64,000 nt of DNA from Cryptomeria japonica. Taxonomy: Eukaryota > Streptophyta > Pinopsida > Cupressales > Cupressaceae. The DNA lies in contig NC_081415.1 in NCBI RefSeq assembly GCF_030272615.1, forward strand, positions 191,174,270 through 191,238,269, written 5' to 3'. The stretch's first letter is position 1, and each line of letters opens with the position of its first letter. The notes beneath the pieces are model-generated. The model made no database searches, was not told the origin of the DNA, and saw nothing but the letters and a program-made list of their open reading frames with translations. Below, one piece after another: positions 10,834 to 23,236 of this stretch. Position numbers and translations under genes: made by a program.

Positions 10834-13214
10834 GACGGTGCAGTTTATCGCGTCGTTTCAAAGAAAGAAAAATAGGTGTGAAGAAATGCCCAATAAAATG
10901 TAAATTTAATGGGTGGTATGCCCCCTCGAGGGATGGGCCGAATTTTTTTGAAAAATCGGGCGATCTCTCGAAAAAGAATGAAAAGCGGAGGGGAGGTAGA
11001 ATAGAAGAAATTAGAACTAATGATGAAAGAATGGGAGAAAATGGAGTGAATATGAAGAAACAACAAGCCAACGAGTACCCTGCGGTCATGCAAGAGATAC
11101 ATAGCAGATGTAGTGTGGGGTTTGGATTGATGCTATACAATTGATCAAAATTGTTTGGACAATCTGGTGCAATCGGTTTAATTGCCCCGGTCAAGTCAAA
11201 GTGTGATAGTTGATGTCAGTTGGTCGCTTGGACATGATAAAGTCTGAGTAAGTGAATCAAAGTGACCTGATGTGACTTAGACAATTGATGTAATTGCCCG
11301 ATGAAGTCAAGATATATGAAGCAAAATACTCGTTGAGACGTAGACAATTGATGTAATTGTCCGTTGGATTGTGTTTGATTGGTTGATCAATTGATAGTAT
11401 GTGCGTGTGATGGATGGTTGTGGGGAATCATGGCAGCCCCGTTGAGACTAGGTCATTATGATAAATGCCTATTGTAGTCTAGGATTACCATAATCGATTA
11501 CCTGTTGAGACCCGAAGATACGTGATCAGAGTATCTGTTGATAGTCTAGGTGTGTGGGAGTCGATGTATCTATGTAGACAGAGTAACTGGCTTAATTTTG
11601 TGGATGAGTGAGGATGGGAAGCGATGAAGGGATTAGGATGATGTTGATGATCAAGATAGGGAGGGTGAGGGGGGATTTGATGTTAGATAGAAGATATGGA
11701 GGACTTATGACTCATTCCTATGGAAGAAGAGGAAAATAGAGTATGCATTATTATGACTATGTATGCATGATATGCAGCTATTATGAATGTATGGATGGTT
11801 GGAATGCAACGAAATGCAGTATATATAGATGAGATGGAATGACGATCCATAGTGCTCTATTTTCATCATTGAGCTTTAAAATGTTGGAAGAGAATACAAA
11901 CAACTTGACATAAAGATTCAAGATGACCAGAGTATTTCTTACATGGATTTTATATAGCAAGTTAATACAACCAACTTGATATAATGGATCAAGTTGACCT
12001 GAGTATTGCTTGCGGAACAGACAAGGATTATCTCCGTTCATGCATGACTTGGATCGTCCTCCTTGATCTTAGGCTGATCATATCCTAAGACAAGTGCATA
12101 CTGTACTAAGAAATAAAAACCTTTATCCAAATTGGATGAGGAGGAACCAAAGAATGAGCATTGTACCTGTAAACAAATAGTCTATACATAAAGAATAAAA
12201 GAATATGGATCCTTGGTAATGGTTCATGCTCATATGGTCGAGGTATACGCTGTAGTCAGCAAGCCGTAATGATATATGACTGTATTTGGCATAAGATTAC
12301 GTAGCTTAGTGAACTTCCCACGTAGACACCATTAGTACATGCCCCAGAACTTCATCGGAAATAATGCGCAAACGATACAAAACAATGCTGCAAGATCCTG
12401 ATATAGATAAATGAACGATTGTACTCTCAAATCAACCAAGTATTTGATAGCTTAACATAATTTTCTTGTCAAAGAAAATGTCACTTTTGTCTTTGTTTTG
12501 GTAAGGAAGGATGCATCCTTGTTGAAGACAGTTTGATTGTTGATGTTGATTGTGTGGTTGATTGGTAAATGGTCATTGTGTGAGTAGTTTGTCAATGTTT
12601 ATTTTGGTATCTGCATGGATGGGTATGTACAAGGTGTTGCCATGTTTTTGTGTGATTTTTCAATGGTTTTGTCGATGTTTTTGGATTTTGAATTGTTTTG
12701 AATGTTTTTGGTATTTTTGCGAGATATTTTTGAATGTTTTTGGATTTTTGATGATTGTTTGAATGAAGAACTTAATGAATCATAAGGCAATGTAGAATCC
12801 ACTTCCATCATCTAGATTGTAAGGGCATTGCCCCCAAGTTGGACATGATTTATGAAAAAGCGGGATGCCAGACGCATGAAGTACTTTCTTGGATTACAGA
12901 TCAAATAACAAGCCATGGTTAGATGGATGGATGTGTGTATGTATGAATGTGATCGCAACGAGCTTGAAAGATACTGGAGCCATTGCCTTTACGAGTGGTG
13001 CCTGTTTGCTAGGTTTTCACCATCGTACTTACCCAAGGTGCCACTGGAGTGGTTGTTCACCGTTTGGATGCATGATTTTTCTTTACTTTTTTGAATGTTT
13101 TTTGTATTTTCTTTAGGACATTTTTCTGAATGTTTTTGGTATTTTCTTTAGGACATTTTTCTGAATGTTTTTGGTATTTTCTGATATACAGGGGAGCCTG
13201 ATGCCTTGTACACC
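10834..13214 (-). other. Element A long 3' untranslated region
   Basis: About 2.4 kb between the end of integrase and the polypurine tract without a recognisable coding region. It contains two copies of TAGACAATTGATGTAATTG at about 11278 and 11341, a T-rich low-complexity area near 12640-12760, and a 43-bp tandem repeat near 13085-13190 (GAATGTTTTTGGTATTTTCT and following). Short frames such as 10830-11144 show no domain. Confidence 0.6.
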
Positions 13215-13457
13215 TTAGGTATAAAACCGTTTGAGGTGCATGCTATTGATTGGATCTGCGAGCTGTTCTCTGTCTGATGTAGCCAACTGATATGCCCCGG
13301 ACCCGAACACAGCAGTGACAACATATGGGCCCAGCCAGTTTGATTCAAACTTGCCCTGATGTTCTTGGTTTGGTTGGTTGCGAGGATTCTCTCGTAGAAC
13401 AAGATCACCTACCTCAAATATACGAGGTCTAACTCGGTGATTGTAGCTTCTGCTCAT
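13215..13457 (-). pseudogene. pol: Element A integrase C-terminal segment
   Basis: This frame holds the C-terminal, SH3-like end of the integrase: VGDLVLRE is followed by GKFESNWLGPYVV and GAYQL, ending in LKRFYT and a stop. It belongs to the polyprotein read in 13454-15052, but a single-base frameshift near 13489 separates the two. If the shift is ignored, the usual order of integrase catalytic core, YQQRM-type linker and GPY/F-like module is kept. The frameshift alone would cut off the last roughly 90 residues. Confidence 0.85.
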
Positions 13458-15052
13458 GCGCTGCTGATAGGCTTTGAGATGGTTGTATGCAGCTTGTCGC
13501 GATCATCAAGTAACTCTAAGTCCTGAAGACGGGATACTCTGTAGGCTTCGTCATCGATGAGATTGTGCAAGGAAACCCGTAATGATGGTATCTCAACCTC
13601 AATAGGCAAGATAGCTTCTGCACCATAGACCAATGAATAAGGAGTTGCACCTGTAGGGGTTCGAATGCTAGTTTGATATGCCCATAGTGCTGGATTTAGT
13701 TGAACATGCCAGTCACGGCCGGCATCATTGACTGTCTTTTTGAGGATTCTTAATGTGTTTTTATTGGATGCTTCAGCCTGACCAATGCCTTGTGGGTAAT
13801 AGGGGGTGGAAAAGCGATGTTGGATATGAAATTTCTCACAAAGCTCACGGACATCCTGATTTTTGAAAGGAAGACCGTTATCTGTGATGATGGACATGGG
13901 TACACCATACCGGCAGATGATGTAGTTGAGGATGAATGAGGCGATCTGCTTGCCGGTGACTTGGGTAAGTGGAACAGCTTCGATCCACTTTGTGAAATAT
14001 TCGGTAGCGGTAATAATGAATTTATGGCCATTGGATGAAGATGGATGAATCTTACCCACAAGGTCAAGGCCCCATTGACAAAAAGGCCATGGTGTTGTGA
14101 TTGGTTGCAGTTCCTGTGCTGGTGCATGTATCAGGTCACCGTGAACTTGACATTTCTTGCATTTCCTGACAAAGTAGTAGGAATCCTTTTCCATAGATGG
14201 CCAATAGTATCCAGCTCGCATGATCTTCTTGGCTAGTGATGGACCACTTGAGTGAGTCCCGCAAATTCCTTCATGTACCTCTTCCAAAGCCTTTGTTATC
14301 TCATCTTGTTCCAGACATCGAAGGAGAGTACCATCAAGACTACATCGGTATAGGGTTTCGGCAATAATGGTATATCGAGCAGTTTGGCGAATGAAGGTTT
14401 TTCGTTGGTTATTTGATTGGTTGGGAGGAAGGGTATGATCACGAAGATAGGTGTAGAACTCACCGTACCATGGGGATTCAGAACCAACAAGGCGACATAT
14501 CGTTTTAGATTCAGGGATATCATAAGCAGGGATCCAAAGCTGTTCTACCAAGAACTCGTAGCGTGTTGAATTTTGTGGAAGATCTAGGAGAGATACGATG
14601 GTAGCCATAGCGTCAGCAGCTCGATTCTGATCTCTTGGTATCTGCTCAAAAGTGATAGTAGTAAATGATGTCTTTAGAGTGTCCACCATTTGCTTATATG
14701 GCATGAGTTTATCATCCTTGGTTTGATATTCATCTGTTGCTTGTCGAATGACTAGTTGGGAGTCGCCATATACTTGTAGTTCTTGTAATTTCCACTGTAC
14801 GGCTAACCTGAGTCTTGTGATCAAGGCCTCATACTCTGCTATATTGTTTGTGCATGGAAATGTGAGCCTGTAAGACTTCGGGATGCTATCACCCTGAGGT
14901 GTAATAAATAGAATGCCTGCCCCCGAGCCGTGCCTAGTGTATGAACCATCAAAATATAGTTTCCATGGTTGTGCTTCTGTGATCATGAATATCTCTTCAT
15001 CTGGAAAATTGGAAATGAGAGGATGATCGCCTATGAGTGGTGCATCGGCCAA
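13454..15052 (-). pseudogene. pol: Element A second RNase H plus integrase
   Basis: 532 codons. Residues 30-160 form an RNase H with the acidic set visible at D35 (YFDGSYTR), E73 (IAEYEAL), D97 (YGDSQL) and D147 (RAADAMA). This additional RNase H, separate from the one fused to reverse transcriptase, is a marker of Tat-type Gypsy elements. Integrase follows, with a zinc-binding H-H-C-C region (HEGICGTHSS, then CKKCQ), and a catalytic core with WGLDLVGK, ITDNGLPF and a PQGIGQAEASNK segment for the last acidic residue. The frame is entered after a TAG at 15055-15053 and lost by a frameshift near 13489. In an intact element this part would insert the DNA copy and remove the RNA template. Confidence 0.93.
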
Positions 15053-16273
15053 CTAATCTGCAATAACTTGACCTTTGATAGCTTTACGGTCCACATACTC
15101 AATGTCAAATTCACTTAGAATCATCACCCATTTGGCCAAGCGGCCTGTCAATGCTGCTTTGCTGAGTAAATACTTGAGTGGATCAATCTTTGCAATGAGC
15201 TGTACCTTATGTGTCAACAAATAGTGCCTCAATTTAGTAGCTGCTAGGATTACTGCTAGGCAAGCTTGCTCAATAGGTGTGTAATTGAGTTCATAGCCCA
15301 CCAGTGTGCGAGAGATGTAGTATACAGCACACTCTTTGCCTGTTGCATTATGTTGTGCTAGTAGTACACCCAATGCTGTACTTGTTGCTGAGATATAAAG
15401 TAACAACGGTCTACTTGGATCTGGTGGCATCAACAATGGTGGATTCATGAGATAGTCTTTAAGCGTCTGAAATGCTTGTTGGCATCTGGCATCCCACTGA
15501 AAGTGGATGTTCTTGTGTAGCAAGTGTGTGAATGGGTGACACTTATCAGCCAATTGTACAATGAATCTTCGGATGGATTGAAGCCGCCCTTGTAATGTCC
15601 TTAGCTGACTGATATTCTTTGGAGGTGGCATATCCATGATTGCTTTTACCTTTGCTGGGTCGACCTCAATACCTTTGCTTGAGACAATGTATCCTAGAAG
15701 CCTCCCGGAGGTTACTCCAAAGACACATTTCTTTGGGTTGAGTCGAACATGGTATTGTTCCAGTCTATCAAAGATTTTATCTAAGATGTGGAGATGCCCT
15801 TCTCTAGTGAGTGATTTTGCTAGTAAGTCATCAACATAATCTTCCATCATGGTATGCATCATATCATGGAAGATGGTGGTCATTGCTCTTTGATAGGTTG
15901 CTCCTGCATTCTTTAGACCGAAAGGCATTACATTCCAGCAATATGTGCCCCGTGGACATGTGAAGGCTGTCTTATGTTGGTCCTCTGGTGCGATCTTTAT
16001 TTGATTGTATCCTGAAAAGCCATCCATGAGTGAAAGCTTGGCATGTCCTGCTGTTAGATCCACTATGATGTCAATATTTGGTAGGGGGAAATCATCCTTA
16101 GGACAGGCCTTATTTAGATCTCTGAAGTCAGTACAAATGTGGATGCCCCCTTTTGGTTTGCTGACAGGCACAATATTGGAGATCCATTCTGCATAATCAA
16201 TTGGTCTAATGAAACCAACATCCAGGAGTTTCTTGAGTTCTGTTTTGACTAGCACTGCAATTTGGGGATGCAT
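15053..16273 (-). pseudogene. pol: Element A reverse transcriptase and first RNase H
   Basis: 406 codons in frame with the preceding gag-protease ORF across a TAG at 16288-16286 and with the following ORF across a TAG at 15055-15053. Reverse transcriptase motifs are in order: PVSKPKGGIHICTDFRDLNK (residues 36-55), FPLPNID, MDGFSGYNQI, FTCPRGTY, MPFGLKNAGATYQ and the catalytic YVDD at residues 146-149. RNase H of the usual Gypsy type begins near residue 285 (LLLYISATSTALGVLLAQ). The enzyme core is intact; only flanking stop codons interrupt the polyprotein. Confidence 0.95.
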
Positions 16274-16285
16274 CTTACGAAGCTT

Positions 16286-19198
16286 CTACTTGATAGGTTT
16301 GGCTCCTTCTGCTACGGTGAGGTGATGCATGACTAAATCAGGATCAAGCCCAGGCATGTCTGCATATGACCATGCAAAGTTGATCTGACACTTCTGGAAG
16401 AACTCTATAAATTTAGGTTGTTCCTCTGGAGTGAGAAGAGATGCCAGATGTATGATATGAGGATTTTCAGGAGTCCCCACATTGTATTCTTTGGTTTCCT
16501 TGATGAGAATCGTTGATCGTTCCTGTTGTGCATTAGCAGGGAGAATGTCAAACCCTTCATCCTCAGGTGCCTCAAAGAGGTTTTCACCATTGGATACGCT
16601 CTTTCTTTTTACTTTTGTGGGATCAAACAGTGCCACAGTGTGGTTTTCACTGGAAGATCCATGTTTCATTGTTATATTTTTGTAGCTGAAAGGTTTGGCA
16701 TCCGCCCCGAAGTATGCTGCGCTATTAAGTTCAATGGCGAATCCAGCTTTGTGATCCCCGCTTGGTAGATTATCCCGTAATTCCAAAAAGTCAATGATAG
16801 CCTCATCATTTTGGAAGAGGTCAAGACATGGAGGATTTGATTGGTTCCATTCGATGAGTTCAGGGTGGATAATGGGCATTACTTCATCGATTAGGTTAAG
16901 TGCGGGAGATGTATCAGTGAGGGTTAAGACGTTATGGTGAAGGTCATTAATGGTACTCTCCTTGTCAGAATCAGGCGTAGGATGAGACATAGGGTCTGTG
17001 GAAGATGTTTCTAGCTCAGGTACCCAAGTGGTCTTTATCTGTGCTTCTCCGTAAATAGGGATGTCTTTGCGTGGCGGAGGTGGTGATGTGTCTTCCTCAT
17101 CTGAAGTGTTAAGTTGTATAGAATCAAATTCCCACTCATGTGAGTTGGTCTCTGAATCACTCTCCAGCATCTGATTGCTATACCATACTGGGATGTCTTT
17201 GGAGTTAAACACGGCAGGTGTGATTGGTTTATGTATCTTTGTAGTGATCGGTGCTACAGGAAGTTTGATGGGGATAAAAGAATCTGGCATAGGAAGTATC
17301 GGCAGTGTTGACTCAGTGGCTTCTGCAGGAACTACTGGTACCATAGATGCTGCTGCGGATTCTGATACAGTTGCTACTGCTAATGGTACTATGGATGTAA
17401 TGGCTATTGTGAATGGGATTACTGGTTTGATTGGTGGGATGATTGGTATTGTAGATGGTGGAGTTGTGAGCCTCGATGGGGCAGTGGGGATAGTGCTTGA
17501 TGGTGCTTTGATTATGAAAGGTGTCCTCTTTGCAGTAGGTGGGCAAAATGGTTTGCTGGGTTTTCCTTTGAATCTGAGTTTAGGAAGGATCTCTTTTTCA
17601 AAGCCAAGGCCTGTATTACCTTTGGGCTTGAATTCTGGTAGCAGAGGTTCGTGTCGTCCTTGTTTGCAGTATCCCAAAGCACTCTGACCATCATATCCCA
17701 TTCTTTGCATAATGAGGAGGCCTTTGCCATACTGTTCTGTAGGAAGTGTAACTCGCGGTTTATCAGTGGTGATGGGATCTTTATAGATCCAGTCCGCTAC
17801 GTCCTCATCTTGTGTCTCTTCCTCTTGACTCTTTCCAAGGACGAATGGCGTCAAGGAACATGCTGGTATGATTAGTGGTTGCTGGAGTAACTGTTGTGGC
17901 TTACCATGTGTTCTAGGAGAAGTGGGCATTTGTCCCACACAAAAGAGCTGACTCAAGTTGTATTCTCCAGGACCTTCCTCTGCTACTTTCATCTTAAGCT
18001 TTTCTTGCTTGGGTATAGGGGTGTTCAAACTGGCAAGAGAGGCGGGACTTACATATGATGTGGAGGAAATGGCTTCCCTATTATTAGGAACAGTAATTTC
18101 TGGTTGATGGCTGATATTATGGCAAAATGCAAAGGGATTTGCATCGCCCAGGATTGTGATCTCTGTACCGTTATGTGGGAACTTGATACATTGATGGTAG
18201 GTAGATGGAACAGCTTGCATGGCATGTATCCAAGGTCTCCCTAATAATAGATTATATGGCAGAGGAAGGTCCAGAACCTGATAGATGATGTGCTTTACCA
18301 CAGGGCCCACTCGGATTGGTAGTACCACAGCTCCTTTGGATGAATGCTCTGCATCATCATAGGCCTTGATGGTGATCTTCTTGCGAGGATCCACTAATTC
18401 TATTGCATATCCCAATGCTGTGACCAACTGTAGTGTACAAATGTTTAGGCCTGCTCCATTATCTATCAAGACTCGCTTGATCCTATGTTGGTTGATAAAG
18501 CCTTCAATGTGTAGTGAAGCATTATGAGGTTGTTGGAAAGAAGAGTTGTCACTTTTGGAAAAAGTGAGACAAGGTGATGACTTTAGATTTCCAACCATGG
18601 CTTGAAACTGGTCCGTATTCAGGTTTGCAGGGACTGACGCCTCTTGGAGTGCTTGATCCAAGATTGTTTTATGAGATGGTGATAAGCGTAATAGTTCTAA
18701 AATGGATATGAGTGTAGGGGTTTTGTCTAATTGTTCCACAAGGTTATATTGCTTCGAGACGGAGGTGGTGCCCTGTGGAGCTGCCTTGATGGTGACCTTG
18801 CCACGACATGTAACAACATTGCAATTTGAGGTGGGATTTTTGAAGGTTATGGTTGCAATTTGTTCACTGGCATCATACAGGTGATTTACAGTATAATTAT
18901 ACGCAGCCTGCGTATAATCAGTGGTATCAGTGCCTCGCCTAGAAGTGGAAGGACTCCTTTGATCTTGTGATGGAAGTGGATTCTTGAACATCTGATGATC
19001 ATTATTGGTTGTTTTTGGGTCATGTCCTTCAATTTCAATTTCTCCTCGATCAATAAGATCCTGAATGAGATCTTTCAATTGGTGACAATTACTTGTCTTG
19101 TGTCCTCTTCCTTGATGGAATTCACAGTGTTCAGTATCTCTCCACCATGCTGGTTTGACTTGAGGCTCATAGTTTGATAGTTTAGGTAGAGTGACCAA
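16286..19198 (-). pseudogene. gag-pol: Element A gag C-terminus, protease and G-patch-like region
   Basis: 970 codons without a stop. Near the start is a zinc-binding motif CEFHQGRGHKTSNC followed by LKDLIQDLIDRG. The aspartic protease is at about residues 225-330: VLIDNGAGLNI (active site DNG instead of the usual DTG or DSG) and LLLGRPWIHAM. Around residues 484-534 a glycine pattern GKGLLIMQRMGYDGQSALG with a later GNTGLGF resembles a G-patch, an RNA-protein interaction motif. Residues 560-680 are rich in P, T, S and A. The ORF ends just before reverse transcriptase in a TAG (16288-16286), where relatives continue in frame. The first in-frame ATG at 19198 is unlikely to be a real start because upstream sequence continues the gag frame through stops. 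Confidence 0.9.
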
Positions 19199-20512
19199 AT
19201 TTTGAGAAATGAGTTGTCACAATACTGTTTCAATGGGTTCCCCTAACGGAGTGTATGTGCGTTTCTATTTTTGCTGACGAGGTCTTGGTTCATCATGAGA
19301 CGTGATGCGACCTTGATTAGGAGGAACATTTGTGTTATTCTGAGGTGGAGGATTTTGTCCTGCAAATCGAACCACAGGTTGTGCATTTTGGATAGTCCGA
19401 GCATCCACAACTCCATCATTGACGATATTCTTATTCTTGTTCTAGAAGTTCGGTTTATCACTATTGAAGCGCGGGCGAGGACCATCTTAGGGTTCATTAA
19501 AGATTTTGATGAGTCATTTTTTGATGAGTGCCCTTTCACATTTTATACCTTTGGTGATCATATCGTTAAAAGAATCTATGTCTTTGACATCCAGGTGAAA
19601 TTCCATTTCTTCGTTTAAGTTGGAAATGAAAATTTCCACTAGTTCTCGTTCAGGTAACTGAAGAGAACATCTGCTAGACATTTGGCGCCATCGTTGCAGG
19701 AATACTGAGAATAATTCACCTAGTTTTTGTTTGGTGTTGCATAGATCAGCCATGGTGATGTCACGTTCAATATTATAAGAGTAATGAGATAGGAACTTAT
19801 GGATGAGTTCCTCAAATGTTCTTATGCCACCTGGTAGTCGGGAAAACCATGATGTGGTTGTTCCTCCCAAGCTTTGGGGAAAAAGGCGCATTAAGTATGT
19901 GTCTTCATATGCGACTTCGAGACAAGCGGAATGAAATTCTCGGACATGATCGCGGGGATCTCCCTTTCCTCTATATTTTTCGAATTTTGGTGTTTCGAAC
20001 CCGCGTGGAAAGGGTGGCATATAAAGATTCCTATCAAACGGATAGAGACAGATGTCGTTGAGTGAAAATTGGTTAATCTTGACACCACTATGAAGTTGTT
20101 GGGCGAGATTCTCGACTTGTTGCCGCAACATCTCCATTTCATTAGGAGGAGGAGGTGGTGGGTTACCTCGAGGAATGTTATATCTGATGTGATTTCTACC
20201 TCTTTCCTCCTCATGGCGACTTTGTCTTTCTAATGCTTGTCGTAATTGGGCAAGATCAAAGTCAGAGGGGAGTTTGGCTCCTTCTTGAGCGAGTTTTAAG
20301 AAGTGAGCATCCGCATTGCTCCTGAGAATTTCATCAAACAATCTGTTAAAGTGAGGGTTATGCTGAACCCTTTCGATTGTTGAAGGAGTGGGACTACTTG
20401 GGTTTTCATCATTTACATTTCGTCCAAGTGCTTCTTGAAATTCATTGAGGTTGTCCTCTTCTTCCTCAATTTCTATTTCTCGTTGCCTTGATCGCAATTG
20501 GGTTTGAGCCAT
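19199..20512 (-). pseudogene. gag: Element A gag
   Basis: The 332-codon frame 20512-19514 starts with ATG and an acidic, low-complexity N-terminus, then a proline run. The Gypsy capsid core follows: YRGKGDPRDHVREFHSACLE, TTTSWFSRLPGGIRTFEEL, and KQKLGELFSVFLQRWRQM. The same frame stops at 19516-19514 and then continues to 19199 with several more in-frame stops, including a TGA shortly before VTLPKLSNY. The element's capsid polyprotein is thus broken at its C-terminal part although its LTRs are almost identical. The ORF 19539-19243 is a different frame of the same stretch and is not counted. Confidence 0.9.
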
Positions 20513-23216
20513 TTTGTTTGCAAGTTTGTGTTTGAAGTTGATTGAAGATGATGATGAGTTGTTTTGATGAAAGATGGATGATTAGTGGATTGTATGATAT
20601 GTAGATCTCTAGCACTCTAAAGGTAGATATAACCGAAATTCCTTTTTTGAATTGCTTGTTTGTTTTGAGGATTTTGGATGTGATAAGGTGTAGAGAAATC
20701 TGAGATGTGTTACAGATTTTGACTACCTAGCAATGAGAGGATTCACTCATGAACTAGTTTTAACCTGCGGAGATGTGTCTCTTAGGATGAGCTTATCCTA
20801 GATGTAGAAACAATCTAAAAAGTGATGTGATGTGTTTGATTTCAAGCAATATCTAAAAAGGAATCTTGGGACAAGAACCTCTTAATGTTTTGAGAGTTGG
20901 GACGGATTGATGATGAAGTGATGATGTATGAGTGAGATGATGGATGTTTTGTTTTTCAACTTTCAATAAAAACTTTGTGTCACAAATGGGACAAACTCTT
21001 CTTCTTCCCTTTCAGGCGTTGGTGGCACTTCTCGAGCTGTGTTGTAGGTGATACAGATGTTTGGGAAGAAATTGGGATTAATCTTTCCTCCTTGATTTTT
21101 ATGATAACTCAGAGCTCTATATTGCATAAAAGCTCTGCGGTTCAATGATTCTGAATCAAACTCGTTTGTTTTACCTTGAAGGTATAGACGCATGCGATGT
21201 AGAAAGACTCTATGGGAGACAAAGATTTGTCGATTGATATAGAAGAATTTCCTCCTTTTGATTAAAGCCTTTGAGCTTAATTGTCTTCTTTTCAAGTTGA
21301 TATTTTGATGACGCTTCTTCTTTCGCAAGATGTGAAGAATGGTCATAAAAGTTGTGACTTTGTGTTGTTTGCACTTTGTTTTTGATGTTTTTGGTTGTTT
21401 TTTTGAAAAATGTTGGAAGAATACTTTGTTTTTGGGATTGATTTTCTGATTTTTCTTTGACAAGAAAACAAAGCATGCACACAAACACAAGATTGTAGCC
21501 TCAAAGGCACAAATGAGTATGGGTCTAGATCAACCCAATCCTTGGACTTGTTTTTGACCCTTCTTTTAGATGTATTTTAAGATGTATTTCCAAAGCCTGA
21601 AGTCGGCTCAATTTGCACTAGGTCTGTAAAACGAACACACTTCAAACACTTTTTATCCCTAAGGTCAAATGGCCAGTTGTGATAAATTTAGCCCACATCT
21701 TGATATTTCTTTGACTTTGGTACTACATACCTTATGAATCCCGCCGTGGCAGGTAAGGATGTGATATACTAAGTCTTGCACGAGCATAACAAATAGATGA
21801 TCCCTATGATGGGGAGTCACCACTTTTATCAAGCCACAAGTGACTTTTCAAAAAGCTATGTTTCTACTCAAGGAAATATGTATGGTGAGTATCTTGGGAG
21901 CAAAACCATCTATGCTCTTGCACTAAATTATATCTCAAATATCCTCAATCAATAGAACAGGTGGGCTACTACTTAAAGGTGTTTAGTCATGTTTGATGTT
22001 TTTGGACATAAGTTCATTCTGCAGTGACTCACTTAAGAGCCTTGTAATTGGTGGTGGGGCCCATTTGTCCTTTCGGCCAGTTACACTGTAGGAACAGCTA
22101 TACCCAAGGCTACAGCTTTCGCTCTCACCTGATTTCTATAGCGGCTCAAAGGATTTACCACTCGAGGTCGTTCCCAAGAGTATCGATCCCTTGGCAGGCC
22201 TCTCTTAAAAAGATAAAATGTGAGTGTTACTAACACTTTTCTCTTGCACCTAGGACCACGAAAGCCAAGGGAGAGGATAGTGTGTGTTAGAAGTAGGACC
22301 ACTCGACCAACTCTTTGCACAAGTGTGCCAAGCATGAAAAACACTTGTTCTTTTTAATCTATCATTGCAATGTGATCTAACTATTTGGAGATGTTGCTCC
22401 AACAATCATGGTGTTCTTTTTAATTTTCAAAGGCAATTGTTTGAGTAAACTAGAATTTGAAAATCCTAGTCAACTTAATGAAAAACACGTTTGCATGAAG
22501 TAAAATTGCTTTAAAAATGAGACAAGTTGATTTTGAATTTTATTTGCACCGAAAATGGAAGTGTGGATTGTGAGTTTTATCTTGATGGAAGAAATAAATT
22601 TTGCCTTGTTTATTTTAAGCACCAAAACGAAGTTTGTTTCCTAACTTGCAAAAAAAATAAAGTTGTTTTTGTGTAAGTTTGTGGTTCTTTTTACCTTGGA
22701 ACAATGAAATTCTTTTTAAGAGCCCCAAACAAATATGTGATTCTTTTTTTTTTTTTAAAAGCCCAAATTTGAAATGTGAAGTTAATTTTAAACCAAAATA
22801 AAAAGTGAATTCATTTTTAAAACCAACTTCAAAAAACAAGTTAGTAAAAAATATAAATCTACTTTTTAATCTAATTTAAATCTGCACAAAAGAGAAAAAT
22901 AGTTAGTAAAATCCGCCTATTTGGTGGGCTTCTACAAGCCTAATTTTTTTTTATTTTTTTTTGGTTACAAGGTGATTTGTACAACGTTTTGTTACAATAG
23001 CGCTAGTCTGCGTTTGAACAGAGGCACTATTTAACACAAACGCACTAAAAGAAAGGGAAAGACAAAGAAGGGAAAAACACTGAAACAGGGTGAATAGCGC
23101 TAAAATAATGTCAAACGCACCAAAACAGTGTCAAAAGCGCAACCTGTGTGACATTTTCAACATTCAAACATGTTATTGGTTTAAAAAAAAAAAAAGTTGA
23201 TCTTTTTGGTGTTGGA
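20513..23216 (-). other. Element A 5' untranslated leader
   Basis: About 2.7 kb between the primer-binding site and gag. The only long frame is 21490-20963. Near 22980-23150 there are several CGCTA/GCGC-containing segments and AT-rich stretches, but no recognised domain. Long leaders are common in Tat elements. Confidence 0.6.
20963..21490 (-). CDS. Possible small ORF upstream of gag in element A
   Basis: 175 codons on the same strand as gag, about 450 bp upstream of its start. The first 90 residues are dominated by K, Q, N and S and look like low-complexity sequence. The second half (residues 100-175) is less biased, with QGKTNEFDSESLNRRAF and a TPEREEEEFVPF end. Some Tat-type elements (the Ogre group) have an extra ORF before gag, so a remnant of such an ORF is possible. 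I see no domain and cannot exclude chance openness in AT-rich sequence. Confidence 0.25.
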   Translation of the reverse strand: MCLCACFVFLSKKNQKINPKNKVFFQHFSKKQPKTSKTKCKQHKVTTFMTILHILRKKKRHQNINLKRRQLSSKALIKRRKFFYINRQIFVSHRVFLHRMRLYLQGKTNEFDSESLNRRAFMQYRALSYHKNQGGKINPNFFPNICITYNTAREVPPTPEREEEEFVPFVTQSFY

Positions 23217-23234
23217 TTCACGTCGGGTTCACCA
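23217..23234 (-). other. Element A primer-binding site
   Basis: Minus strand TGGTGAACCCGACGTGAA, two bases from the 5' LTR. It begins with TGG, complementary to a tRNA CCA end. I cannot name the tRNA. It matches the element B site (29870-29887) at 17 of 18 positions. Confidence 0.75.
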
Positions 23235-23236
23235 AA

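Noticed and set aside
10814-11194. Frames of 104 and 126 codons in the element A 3' region
   Set aside because: Low-complexity composition on opposite strands at the same place, with no homology to known retrotransposon proteins.
17175-17687. 170-codon plus-strand frame rich in G, V, A, T and I
   Set aside because: It is the complementary-strand shadow of the proline/threonine/serine-rich part of the element A gag-protease ORF and has no motif of its own.
19243-19539. 98-codon minus-strand frame after element A gag
   Set aside because: It is in a different phase from gag. The continuation of gag is readable, with stops, in the gag phase at the same place.
23217-23234. Assigning a named tRNA to the primer site of elements A and B
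   Set aside because: The 18-base string is clearly shared by both elements, but I cannot match it reliably to a specific plant tRNA without a search.
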